From contig NZ_FOTE01000013.1 of assembly GCF_900114475.1 (NCBI RefSeq), positions 103,705 through 167,704 of the forward strand: a stretch of 64,000 nt of DNA, read 5' to 3'. Every line of letters begins with the position of its first letter. Position 1 is the stretch's first letter. Of the stretch, positions 1-8,285 are shown one piece after another. The DNA is from Paenibacillus sp. 1_12 (GTDB taxonomy: Bacteria; Bacillota; Bacilli; Paenibacillales; NBRC-103111). Made by a program: the position numbers and the translations under genes. The notes below the pieces were generated by a model. It saw nothing but the letters and a program-made list of their open reading frames with translations, was not told where the DNA came from and made no database searches.

Positions 1-281
1 TTGGCGAGAAGGCTTGAACTGCCAATACGGCTATATACAGATGTGCCCATTCCGCTAAAGGTCGATCCATGCTGGTTCGTAGTTTTAACTTTAGGACCAT
101 CGTAGCTTGGAATGATATTGCTATCCGTGTTGGCTTTTTCATTATGTGCATGCAGAGGTGCCGGTGTTGAATTTATTTCTGTCGATTTTGCTTGTTGGCC
201 CTGTTGCGCACTCGTGCAAGCTGATAAAATAACTGCTGCAATTAAAATCGGGACCGTGCTTTTGATCCAAGTTGTTGTCAT
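1..281 (-). CDS. Secreted lipoprotein, N-terminal part (runs off window)
   Basis: Only the first 93 codons lie in the window; the frame is open to base 1. An ATG at 281 follows a GGGGGATTAGG ribosome binding site. The product starts with a short positive segment, a hydrophobic stretch and the lipobox LSAC (Cys about residue 23), so it should be a lipid-anchored, surface-exposed protein. The mature start is rich in Gln, Ser, Thr and Asn, as in lipoprotein tethers, followed by GPKVKTTNQHG and SGMGTSVYSRIGSSS. I do not recognise the family with certainty; it vaguely recalls small YhcN/YlaJ-type spore lipoproteins. It is divergent from the oxidoreductase operon to the right. Confidence 0.7.
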   Translation of the reverse strand, partial: MTTTWIKSTVPILIAAVILSACTSAQQGQQAKSTEINSTPAPLHAHNEKANTDSNIIPSYDGPKVKTTNQHGSTFSGMGTSVYSRIGSSSLLA

Positions 282-425
282 CCTAATCCCCCATGTAAGT
301 CGTTGATAGCCACTTTCTACTATTATTATCCTAACGCTTATTTATTATTTGTTGAGCTTTCGAATCCAATTAACAAATTTTGATGTTTAATCCATTAATA
401 ACTTGCGAATAGTAATGTACAACGT

Positions 426-443
426 AGGAGGTGGATTATCATA
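426..443 (+). promoter_or_regulatory. Strong SD followed by an ATA start codon
   Basis: AGGAGGTGG at 426-434 is a near-perfect anti-16S match. The reading frame of the next gene has no ATG, GTG or TTG at the proper distance; ATA at 441 sits 9 bases after AGGAGG. The codons that follow encode a complete Tat signal peptide, so initiation here is strongly implied. Confidence 0.55.
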
Positions 444-1196
444 GCTAATCAAAGTGAACACAAAGAACCTGATGAATCTCGCCGCAAATTTTTAAAAAAT
501 TCAGGGTATGCGGTTGGTGGTCTTGTCGTGGGTGGTGTGGTAGGAAGTCTGTTTCGAAAAACGTCCAATCCGGCCGCTCCCGTCACTCCCGTCACGCCTG
601 CTCCTGAAGCAGTGAACTATAACCAAGCATTGATGTATTTTAATCAGGAGCAATTTTTGATTACGGAAGCTGCTACCGAACGGATTTTCCCTGGTGATGA
701 CAATGGGCCTGGGGCCAAAGATTTGGGCGTAGCCTACTTCATCGATCACCAACTAGCTAGTGAATGGGGCTCTAATGGCAGAGAATATATGCAAGGTCCC
801 TTTTTTGCAGGTGAAAAGACTCAAGGCTATCAAGGCCGATTAAAGCGCAAAGAAGTGTTTGATATCGCACTGCGTGAGATGCAGAACTACAGCATGCAAA
901 AGTATCAGAAGGGCTTTACCAGTCTTGCTCCTGAAGAACAGGATGCCGTGTTGAAAGCATTTGAAACTGACGAGGCTAAGCTGACCACGATATCGGCTAG
1001 CGGATTTTTCAAGACGCTTTTCGGCAGTACGATGGAAGGGGTATATGCGGACCCGCTATATGGGGGCAACAATAAAATGAATGGCTGGAAAATGAAAAAT
1101 TTCCCAGGAAATCAAATGTCGTATACCGACATCATTGAGCAGGACAAATTTGCGAAAATAGCGCCGGTAAGCTTGAGAGAGCATCTTCCCCATTAA
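441..1196 (+). CDS. Tat-exported gluconate 2-dehydrogenase subunit 3 family protein
   Basis: Small subunit partner of the membrane/periplasmic-side GMC dehydrogenase encoded next. The first in-frame ATG is at 528, but that would cut off a signal peptide: from 441 the frame reads S-R-R-K-F-L-K (Arg 14 and 15) followed by a Gly/Val-rich hydrophobic stretch, a textbook twin-arginine signal. The mature part (LITEAATERIFPGDDNGPGA, then DHQLAS and GFFKTLFGSTMEG) matches the gluconate_2-dh3 family as I know it. 251 residues if started at the ATA codon. Fifteen bases separate it from the flavoprotein gene, so the two are surely cotranscribed; family members act as chaperone/small subunit that carries the cofactor-loaded large subunit through Tat. 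Confidence 0.85.
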   Translation: MANQSEHKEPDESRRKFLKNSGYAVGGLVVGGVVGSLFRKTSNPAAPVTPVTPAPEAVNYNQALMYFNQEQFLITEAATERIFPGDDNGPGAKDLGVAYFIDHQLASEWGSNGREYMQGPFFAGEKTQGYQGRLKRKEVFDIALREMQNYSMQKYQKGFTSLAPEEQDAVLKAFETDEAKLTTISASGFFKTLFGSTMEGVYADPLYGGNNKMNGWKMKNFPGNQMSYTDIIEQDKFAKIAPVSLREHLPH

Positions 1197-1211
1197 AAAA
1201 GAGGTGAACCT

Positions 1212-2927
1212 ATGGCAACAAAATTGGCTAAAGTGGATGTTGTAATTGTCGGAGTTGGTTGGGGCGGCGGGATTATCGCGTCGGAATTAACAAAAGCAGG
1301 ACTATCCGTAGTAGGCTTGGAACGTGGAAAGGAACGCAAGACGGAAGATTATTACATGGTGCATGATGAATTGCGTTATGCTTTACGGTATGAGATGTTT
1401 CAGGATCTATCCAAAGAAACCATCACTTTTCGCAATAACGAGAAAATTCGCGCGTTGCCGATGCGTTCTTACGGTTCTTTTTTGCTTGGAGAAGGGCTCG
1501 GCGGTGCCGGCAGTCACTGGAATGGTCAAACGTTTCGTTTTTTACCGTACGATTTTGAAATCAAATCCAAAACAATTGAGCGGTATGGAAAAAACAAAAT
1601 CCCTGAAGGCATGACCATCCAAGACTGGGGTATTACCTATGATCAGCTGGAGCCCTACTTTCTCCAATTCGAGAAAATGGCGGGAATTTCCGGTGAGGAA
1701 AATCCGCTTGGGGGGAAGCGCTCTGAAAAGTACCCGACTCCACCAATGAAGATCTCGCCTGTCATGAAAATGTTTGCTGATGCCTGCAAAGGGCTTAGCT
1801 ATCATCCTTATATTATGCCTTCGGCTAATTTGTCAGAAACCTATACGAACCCGGATGGGATTACGAGAGCTGCTTGTCAATACTGCGGCTTTTGTGAACG
1901 TTTTGGCTGCGAATATGGGGCTAAGGCCGAACCTATTGTCACCGTCATTCCGGTAGCTAAGAAAACGGGCAAGTTTGAAATTAGAACCCATTCGAATGTG
2001 AGACGCATATTACATAAGGACAATAAAGCAACAGGGGTCATGTATGTCGATGTTACAACGGGAGAAGAATTCGAGCAGCCTGCCGATATCGTTGTCGTAA
2101 CCAGCTATGTGTTCAACAATGTACGTTTGCTGTTAACGTCCAATGTAGGCCGTCCCTATGATCCTGCTACCGGTACGGGTGTAATCGGGAAGAACTATGC
2201 GTATCAAGTCGAGGCGGCAGCCGCTGTCGGATTTTATGAAAATAAGGAATTTAACTTGTTTGCAGGTGCTGGGTCGTTAGCCATGACCATAGACGATTTT
2301 AATGGAGATAATTTTGATCATAAGGATCTTAATTTTATTCATGGCGCAAGCATTTCCTTCGGACAATCGGGTAACCGGCCGATACAAAATAATACGGTTC
2401 CTCCGGACACGCCGAGCTGGGGCAAGGATTTCAAAGCTTCCTCGATCAAATATTTCAACCGTAACATATCCGTATGGGCAGAGGGATCCTGTATGCCGTA
2501 TCAGCAGCATTTCCTTGATTTAGATCCAACGTATAAGGATTCATTCGGGGATCCGTTAGTGCGCATTACGTTTGATTTTGAGGAGCGGGACCGAGAATTA
2601 GTGAAGTTCATGGGGACTAAATGCGGTGAGGTTTTGAAGCAAATGGGCGCGGACCAAGTAGTGACGTACAACGAGCAAGGGCCTTATGAAATTACCCATT
2701 ACCAATCCACGCATAACACAGGCGGGGTTATTATGGGGGCAAGCCCGGATACATCGGCTGTGAACTCGTACTTGCAAATGTGGGATATGGAAAACGTGTT
2801 TGTGGTCGGTGCTTCGGCATTTGCACACAATAGCGGCTACAATCCTACAGGTACGGTCGGAGCTTTGGCTTATCGCGCTGCGGACGGGATAGTGAAATAT
2901 AGCAAAAGTGGCGGAATGCTCGTATAA
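1212..2927 (+). CDS. GMC family FAD-dependent oxidoreductase (gluconate/polyol dehydrogenase type large subunit)
   Basis: 571 residues. The N-terminus holds the FAD-binding dinucleotide motif GVGWGGG (about residues 14-20) ending in LERG; the C-terminus holds the GMC_oxred_C region with HNTGG and the active-site His/Asn region AFAHNSGYNPTGT. A cluster CQYCGFCERFGC (Cys 222, 225, 228, 233) resembles the Fe-S-binding Cys group known in FAD glucose/gluconate dehydrogenases. No signal peptide, in keeping with piggy-back Tat export on the preceding subunit. Oxidises a sugar acid or polyol and feeds electrons to the respiratory chain; exact substrate cannot be read. Start ATG follows AAGAGGTGAA. 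Confidence 0.88.
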   Translation: MATKLAKVDVVIVGVGWGGGIIASELTKAGLSVVGLERGKERKTEDYYMVHDELRYALRYEMFQDLSKETITFRNNEKIRALPMRSYGSFLLGEGLGGAGSHWNGQTFRFLPYDFEIKSKTIERYGKNKIPEGMTIQDWGITYDQLEPYFLQFEKMAGISGEENPLGGKRSEKYPTPPMKISPVMKMFADACKGLSYHPYIMPSANLSETYTNPDGITRAACQYCGFCERFGCEYGAKAEPIVTVIPVAKKTGKFEIRTHSNVRRILHKDNKATGVMYVDVTTGEEFEQPADIVVVTSYVFNNVRLLLTSNVGRPYDPATGTGVIGKNYAYQVEAAAAVGFYENKEFNLFAGAGSLAMTIDDFNGDNFDHKDLNFIHGASISFGQSGNRPIQNNTVPPDTPSWGKDFKASSIKYFNRNISVWAEGSCMPYQQHFLDLDPTYKDSFGDPLVRITFDFEERDRELVKFMGTKCGEVLKQMGADQVVTYNEQGPYEITHYQSTHNTGGVIMGASPDTSAVNSYLQMWDMENVFVVGASAFAHNSGYNPTGTVGALAYRAADGIVKYSKSGGMLV

Positions 2928-2978
2928 AATATGTGATAAATATGGACCTATTCATGGGTGCTCTCAACTCAGATACAA

Positions 2979-3022
2979 AATAAGGACCACGGTGCTGCCA
3001 TCGCAGAGCCATGGTCCTTATT
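2979..3022 (+). terminator. Hairpin after GMC operon
   Basis: Inverted repeat AATAAGGACCACGG / CCATGGTCCTTATT with one mismatch and a 16-base loop, 51 bases after the GMC stop. No long T-run follows, so efficiency is uncertain. Confidence 0.55.
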
Positions 3023-3122
3023 CATGGTGTGGCACGTAATCTCTTGCTTTCATATACGAGTTCTGGGACAATAAAAAAATAGATTCTTGTAAGAAAAAGC
3101 AGACTGGAGAGGACGTTATAGA

Positions 3123-3956
3123 ATGAACTATAAAATGATCGTACTTGATTTAGACGATACCTTACTTCGAAATGACCATACCATCTCACCGCGCACCCTA
3201 AAAGCCTTAATCAACGCACAAGAAGCAGGGGTTAAGGTTGTGCTTGCTTCCGGCCGCCCTACCTTTGCAATGAAGCATATTGCCGAGGAATTGGAGCTTG
3301 GAAAATATGGGAGCTATATTTTATCCTTTAACGGGGCCAAAATTACAAACTGCACCACCCAGGAGCAGTTATTTAGCAGTACATTGTCGCCGGAAACGGT
3401 ACATGATTTATACATCATTAGCAAGCAGGAGGAAGTATGGATTCATACTTATGTCGGTGATGATATCGTAACAGAAACCAATAACGAGTATACCGATATC
3501 GAAGGCGAAATTACGGGCATGGAAATCGTACAAGTAGACAGCTTTGTCGACGCGATTCATCAGCCTGTCGTCAAAGTATTAATGATGGACGCCCCTGAAA
3601 AGCTGGCAACGGTCGAAAAGAAACTCCAACAACAGCTCGAAGGTAAATTGAATGTGGTACGCTCGAAACCATTTTTTCTAGAATTCACAGAAGCTGGTGT
3701 AGATAAAGCAACTAGCTTGCAGCAGCTTATTCAGCAGCTTGGAATTCAACAAGAAGAGGTAATTGCTGTAGGAGACAGCTTCAATGACCTTACCATGATT
3801 GAATTTGCAGGACTTGGTGTGGCCATGGGGAATGCTCATGCGGATATTAAAAAAATCGCCAACGTGGTTACGGATACGAATATGAATGATGGAGTTGCCA
3901 AGGTCGTTGAGACCTATATTTTAAATAAGCTTACAGGAACATATACAGTTAATTAA
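3123..3956 (+). CDS. Cof-type HAD-IIB family sugar/nucleotide phosphatase
   Basis: 277 residues, the usual size for Cof/YidA/YkrA-like phosphatases. HAD motif I is DLDDTLL (residues 9-15) with both catalytic Asp; motif II is the Ser/Thr of LASGRP; the motif III Lys is in GVDKATSL; motif IV is GDSFNDLTMIEFAGLGVAMG. The middle of the protein is the C2B-type cap. Hydrolyses small phosphoesters in the cytosol; substrate unknown. It is monocistronic and convergent with the germination operon; ATG at 3123 follows GGAGAGGACG. Confidence 0.9.
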   Translation: MNYKMIVLDLDDTLLRNDHTISPRTLKALINAQEAGVKVVLASGRPTFAMKHIAEELELGKYGSYILSFNGAKITNCTTQEQLFSSTLSPETVHDLYIISKQEEVWIHTYVGDDIVTETNNEYTDIEGEITGMEIVQVDSFVDAIHQPVVKVLMMDAPEKLATVEKKLQQQLEGKLNVVRSKPFFLEFTEAGVDKATSLQQLIQQLGIQQEEVIAVGDSFNDLTMIEFAGLGVAMGNAHADIKKIANVVTDTNMNDGVAKVVETYILNKLTGTYTVN

Positions 3957-4004
3957 CTAAAGAGCTGGATGGTTGAGGTGTCCTTCTGAATGAATCTATT
4001 CGGG

Positions 4005-5054
4005 TTACTGTAAATTGCCGGTATCCTGTATGTTGATGTCAACCGTAAATTGGTATTTCAGCTTAGGTAACCACTCGTCTCTCCAATGGCTTCTTTGCTG
4101 CTCCGACATGTGACTGCTGAAGCATAACCCAAGGCCGAGAATATCGACTTGATGTGCCTGCGTTTTTTTAAGCAAACGGTTGTATCGATCGCCGACAATT
4201 TTCACCAATTTATTCTTGATTTCGTCGTTGCTCATGCCCTCACTTTTTTCTTCAATAACGACATCTAATTTCATGCGGCTTCTAAGACTCGGACCACTTT
4301 TCCAATCAGCCTGATTGGAAATGCTTGCCTTTACAACAGTGACGGAGGCTGCATTCATCACTTCCAGAATGCCTCCTCCAAACGATCCTTCGAACAGATT
4401 ATAGATGAACATCTCATCCGTAGATACCATTTCCAACATACGCCCATCACGCATCATGGCGGAGCCATGAAAATCGAACAGTGTATCTTTACCTTTGGAT
4501 ATAATTGGAATGGCGATATCCTCCAAATCGGAATTGATACTGCGAAATGCCTTCCATAAAGGGACAATAGAAATATTCGGAGTCCACCCCGCTTGTTTGC
4601 TGAAAAAATCGTATTCCGTCGCACCGACATTCGATGTCCTTTGGTCATGCATCAAAGGTTCCAGATCACCCTTAACCGATGCCACCAAAATCTTGGGAGG
4701 AATATCGCGTGAACGAATCGCATATTCCACGATATCTTTGATCCCCTTCTTGGCGATGCTTTCGCTGAACAGAATTAATTTTAAATGCATTAAATCGATG
4801 TCTACATCTGCTTTTGTCCGCATCTTGTCAAAGGACTTGGCAATGCTTTGTGCTTCCGATTCAATTACCCTCAATTTCTTCCCCATCGGATCGGGGATGC
4901 GAAGGATGACTTTATATTTTTCCTTTTGCCCCTCTGTGATCGCTATAACGACCGGTAAGTACCGCTTATTAATATCCTTATGGTTCCAGCAGCCGCTGAG
5001 CAGTGTGGCGCAGCAACAAAGGAGCGTCAGTCGAACAAGGCTCTTAAGCTTCAA
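4005..5054 (-). CDS. gerKC: Spore germination lipoprotein GerKC (GerAC family)
   Basis: C subunit of a nutrient germinant receptor. A signal peptide ends in the lipobox LLSGC (Cys 22), directly followed by the family's typical W-N-x-K-D-I-N-K-R. 349 residues, slightly below the usual 370-400. Further family marks are RSRDIPPKI, the GxxxFD-type region around FDFHGSAMM and the C-terminal GLGLCF. Last gene of a gerKA-KB-KC operon transcribed leftwards; its ATG overlaps the stop of gerKB by 4 bases. Anchored on the outer face of the spore inner membrane. The specific germinant cannot be told. Confidence 0.92.
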   Translation of the reverse strand: MKLKSLVRLTLLCCCATLLSGCWNHKDINKRYLPVVIAITEGQKEKYKVILRIPDPMGKKLRVIESEAQSIAKSFDKMRTKADVDIDLMHLKLILFSESIAKKGIKDIVEYAIRSRDIPPKILVASVKGDLEPLMHDQRTSNVGATEYDFFSKQAGWTPNISIVPLWKAFRSINSDLEDIAIPIISKGKDTLFDFHGSAMMRDGRMLEMVSTDEMFIYNLFEGSFGGGILEVMNAASVTVVKASISNQADWKSGPSLRSRMKLDVVIEEKSEGMSNDEIKNKLVKIVGDRYNRLLKKTQAHQVDILGLGLCFSSHMSEQQRSHWRDEWLPKLKYQFTVDINIQDTGNLQ

Positions 5055-6121
5055 GATGCTCTCCTCCTTCCGAGTTTACTTAGGATAAATACAGTTGTCG
5101 GTATGATGATCATACAATACAAGTAGGTTGCAGAAAGATACCCTTCCACATTTTTAAGCCAAGTCAAGTTTGGGATGAGCATGCCACAGACAAAAAGGGC
5201 AATCATCAACACGCCTGAGATCCAAACGCTGTTGAAAGGCACATAAAGCTTTTGAATGAGTTTAATGAGCATCCAGGCAACAAGCGAAGTATATAGAAAC
5301 GAGCCCATCATGTAGGCAACCACATAAAACAAGGTTAACCTGTCAAACATAAGCCAAGCGATTTCTACAGTATCCATCACAGCGAGCATCGGAAATTGCA
5401 ATTTGGAAGCAGCTTTTTGACCGAAAGTAAGGATGGGATTGTACACAGATAACAAATGAAAAGGGAGCAGGCACACATAGGTCAAGATCAGATATCGGCT
5501 CTTTTGCGGCATAAGAAACTTCCGAACCGGAATCATTCCTATAAATAAAAAAGGTAAAAACGAAAGCGTGCCGGAATAATAATTAGCATTGGAAAGAAAG
5601 TCCATCTTCATGTTCATAAGAGGGAAGACGTATCGGTAATCCCAGTTTTGAATTGAGGACGCAATCGAAAACAGAATCAGGGGAACTATTAAAATACTGA
5701 AGAGCACACATGTACGGAGAATGGTAGGGATCCCTTTTGATGCGCCGTAAAAGATAAGAGTCCAAAGGAGCATCACGGACCACAGCGGAAAACGGGGGAG
5801 AAAAGTTATGATAAGCATTTCCGAGTGCGTACGAGGGATGAGAGTCAGGTAGACAAACAAATAAACGGCCAACGGAATCAATAAAATGCGTGCGAGCCAT
5901 TTCCCCATTTTTTCTTTGAATATGTCAATCAGATCCTCTTGTGGGGAGGACAATAATCCTTTTATCAGCAGCAAGAGAAATAGCCCTTCCAAGAGATAGG
6001 AGAACACCACCGGTTCCCAGAATCCCGATGTGGTAGATCCAAGTATGTACTTCGGGTAAGTGAATGCGGATAAATCAATATGAAACAGAAAAAAGGCGAT
6101 GAATATGGCATATTTATTCAT
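5051..6121 (-). CDS. gerKB: Spore germination permease-like protein GerKB (GerAB family)
   Basis: 356 residues of almost continuous hydrophobic helices (about ten), the LeuT/APC-fold GerAB/YndE family. Recognisable parts are YPKYILGSTTSGFWEPVV near the start, LIPRTHSEM (the family's TP.T motif region) and YVVAYMMGSF. In germinant receptors this subunit is thought to bind the nutrient ligand in the inner spore membrane. It overlaps gerKA and gerKC by 4 bases on each side, implying translational coupling of the three subunits. Confidence 0.92.
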   Translation of the reverse strand: MNKYAIFIAFFLFHIDLSAFTYPKYILGSTTSGFWEPVVFSYLLEGLFLLLLIKGLLSSPQEDLIDIFKEKMGKWLARILLIPLAVYLFVYLTLIPRTHSEMLIITFLPRFPLWSVMLLWTLIFYGASKGIPTILRTCVLFSILIVPLILFSIASSIQNWDYRYVFPLMNMKMDFLSNANYYSGTLSFLPFLFIGMIPVRKFLMPQKSRYLILTYVCLLPFHLLSVYNPILTFGQKAASKLQFPMLAVMDTVEIAWLMFDRLTLFYVVAYMMGSFLYTSLVAWMLIKLIQKLYVPFNSVWISGVLMIALFVCGMLIPNLTWLKNVEGYLSATYLYCMIIIPTTVFILSKLGRRRAS

Positions 6122-7458
6122 TCGGACCCACTTTTCTTCAAGCTAAAGCTCAGAAACGGAACCCGATATGTGGTAATCCCCGATAAAAAGAGTCCAAGCC
6201 ATGTAAGCCCAATAGCGATTCCAACCACTCCATATAGGGAGCCGAAAAATAAGATGACATATTTCAACATGCGAATGGAAACGGTATTTTGAAATCCGGC
6301 TAAGGTTAGGTTGGCAATCATGGTCGCCGCTACAATAATGATCAGCAGATTGCTTACTAATTGCGCCTGAACGATGGCTTGTCCAAGAATAATCCCACCG
6401 ATCATGGTGATTGTGGGTCCGATGCTTTTGGGCAGACGAATAGTAGCTTCAATAACCATTTCCATAATAATCAGCATGAGCAGCACCTCAACCAGGGCAG
6501 GGTATGGGACACCCATACGGCTCTTCGCGATGGACAGGGCCAATTCGATACGAAGCACCTCCGGGTTGACGGAAACGATCGCTACATATAAAGCGGGCAT
6601 TAATAGAGCCACATGAAATCCTACGATCCGAATGAATCGAAAAAACAACATAAACAGAATAGGCTGGTTCGAGTCCGTCTTAACAGCCCAAAAGTCCGTA
6701 ATTATGACCGGCAGTGCAAGAGCGATGGGAAGGTGATCGACCATGACAACGGCTTTGCCATCCAACAGGTTAAGCATCGTTTCCGCTGTAAGCTCTGTAG
6801 AAATGAATGGAGGCACAATGGAATACAGAGGTAATTCCAGTACTTGGGTCAATTGCTGAATATTATAGGCTTCCTTCTTTTTGCTATTTTCCAAGAGGGT
6901 TACCATTTGTTGAATCACATTCATATTTGCCTTATCGTCCATATAAAAGAGCCCTACATTGCAGGGATTGTCCACCCCGATAAGGTAGGTCTTCATGACC
7001 AAATGCTCGTTTTTCAATTGTTTGCGAAGAAGGCCCATGTTCGTTGAGAGATTTTCTGTAAACGCATCAAATGAGGACTGGAGAACATTTTCTGCTTGCG
7101 GTTCCGCTATGCTTCTTAGCAGTGACGGGTGTGCCGGATCGAAAAGGATAGGTTCAATGTCCCCATGGAGAAATACAGCCATCTTTCCGTCTAGCAGGTC
7201 TTGAATCATCGTATCCGCAGCCGTTTTGCGTGTACCCCCTATGGAGAGCAGAACAGGGCTAAGCATGTCGTCCGTATCCGAAGAAGTAGACCCCAGTTGA
7301 TGAAGTGCTTCCGTTGTTTTCATATAATCGACAAGTGAATCCAAATAGCATACTTGAACATTCTGACCTAGCAATACAGTTCTAAGGGATACAAAATCAG
7401 CATTTTTTCCCAAACATTGATCGACTTGTTCGAAGGCTTGCGAAGAAGCACAGTTCAT
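6118..7458 (-). CDS. gerKA: Spore germination protein GerKA (GerAA family)
   Basis: 446 residues: a cytosolic N-terminal domain (residues about 1-240) and a C-terminal membrane domain with four to five helices. The diagnostic stretches SRMGVPYPALVEVLLM and RLPKSIGPTITMIGGI are both present, as are PPFISTELTAETMLNLL and GKMAVFLHGD. An in-frame TAA a short way upstream and GGTGGTGGG before the ATG fix this start, so the protein is simply a short version of the family (often 480-500). First gene of the operon; forms the oligomeric channel with GerKB and GerKC. Confidence 0.92.
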   Translation of the reverse strand: MNCASSQAFEQVDQCLGKNADFVSLRTVLLGQNVQVCYLDSLVDYMKTTEALHQLGSTSSDTDDMLSPVLLSIGGTRKTAADTMIQDLLDGKMAVFLHGDIEPILFDPAHPSLLRSIAEPQAENVLQSSFDAFTENLSTNMGLLRKQLKNEHLVMKTYLIGVDNPCNVGLFYMDDKANMNVIQQMVTLLENSKKKEAYNIQQLTQVLELPLYSIVPPFISTELTAETMLNLLDGKAVVMVDHLPIALALPVIITDFWAVKTDSNQPILFMLFFRFIRIVGFHVALLMPALYVAIVSVNPEVLRIELALSIAKSRMGVPYPALVEVLLMLIIMEMVIEATIRLPKSIGPTITMIGGIILGQAIVQAQLVSNLLIIIVAATMIANLTLAGFQNTVSIRMLKYVILFFGSLYGVVGIAIGLTWLGLFLSGITTYRVPFLSFSLKKSGSE

Positions 7459-7820
7459 AGTCCCACCACCTTTTTCTCCGATTAGGTTGGGACATTTCTC
7501 CTTTAATTATACATAGCGTTCACCTGCATCAGAGAATCACTGAAGACAACTATACCGTGATTAAACCAACGAGTTGTTTCACGGGGAACGGCGTGATAAG
7601 CTCCATAGCAAGTCGGGCCTTTTTTTGGGAAGGTGCGTGAACACATGCTTAGCTCTGTATAAGCAGGATATCGTTTGATGTTTACGATTAGACATGTAGA
7701 TGCGGTGAGGAGTGCAGATCACTTCGACGATGCCGCACTTACGCGGCGGTTTGAGGTCATTGCTGCAGAGATAGTTGCTTATTGCGGGATTTATCGTAAT
7801 CGGAGTAGGTCCAATAGAAA
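7459..7820. other. Intergenic region without a convincing gene
   Basis: Upstream of the leftward ger operon a TATAAT lies on the minus strand (7506-7511), but I could not find a good -35 or a forespore sigma-G match. A frame of about 50 codons on the plus strand (ATG 7678) runs into the terminator at 7821 and looks non-coding. Confidence 0.4.
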
Positions 7821-7862
7821 AAGCTATCCTTCTGCCTGATCGGTGATGGATAGCCTTTTTTC
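7821..7862 (-). terminator. Bidirectional rho-independent terminator
   Basis: Stem GCTATCC/GGATAGC flanked by A-runs on one side and T-runs on the other, just after the stop codon of the 36-residue membrane peptide gene on the minus strand. Works in either direction by appearance. Confidence 0.7.
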
Positions 7863-7872
7863 CATGGATATG

Positions 7873-7983
7873 TTATTCTTCTTCTTCCCATTTACGTGAG
7901 TAAGCTTTCCGAGTAATCCAAAAAGTTAATCCTAATACGATAACACAGGAAGCAACCGACCCAAAGATGATAGCAGCCATCAT
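7873..7983 (-). CDS. Small single-pass membrane peptide (36 aa), YtzI-like
   Basis: ATGATG at 7983/7980 opens a 36-codon frame ending in TAA. It encodes a hydrophobic helix (residues about 3-24, AAIIFGSVASCVIVLGLTFW) followed by ITRKAYSRKWEEEE, i.e. one membrane span with a charged cytosolic tail by the positive-inside rule. A rho-independent terminator begins a few bases after its stop, which supports a real transcript. The hydrophobic-helix plus K-A-Y-S-x-K pattern recalls the small YtzI proteins of Bacillales (known to me only as a family of unknown function). A weak AAAAGGG precedes the start. Function unknown. Confidence 0.6.
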   Translation of the reverse strand: MMAAIIFGSVASCVIVLGLTFWITRKAYSRKWEEEE

Positions 7984-8205
7984 TTTTAACACAACCCTTT
8001 TGGATATATTAAAAACCTGATTATTTAAAGACCCAAGCCCAGTTAAGCTGACTCTAGTCTGCCCATATCCCGATTGAAATAATAGTTACGTCGGTTATGG
8101 AATATGGATCGTACATAGCCCTATTATAGCATGGAGTTGGATATATCAGACTATTCGAATGTGGCGATTTTGAAGCAGACTTGGGTAGCCTCTTTTTTTA
8201 TGGGT

Positions 8206-8235
8206 TAGACAGGGCAGAGGGGTTTTAAGTACAAT
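8206..8235 (+). promoter_or_regulatory. Sigma-A-type promoter of the hydroxyacid dehydrogenase gene
   Basis: TAGACA (8206-8211), an 18-base spacer and TACAAT (8230-8235), about 50 bases before the TTG start; both hexamers differ from consensus at one base. The rest of 7984-8285 holds nothing else that I can support. Confidence 0.5.
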
Positions 8236-8285
8236 GACATGGAGAACGGTCATTAGCTCTTGACATACATAGGGAGGAAACAATA

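Noticed and set aside
4495..5088. 197-codon plus-strand frame
   Set aside because: Antisense shadow of gerKC with no SD or family resemblance.
7459..7560. Sigma-G promoter for the germination operon
   Set aside because: Expected, but no convincing GnATR / CATnnTA pair at proper spacing could be found by eye.
7678..7833. Plus-strand frame of about 50 codons from ATG 7678
   Set aside because: No SD, odd composition, and its end lies in the terminator stem of the minus-strand membrane peptide gene.
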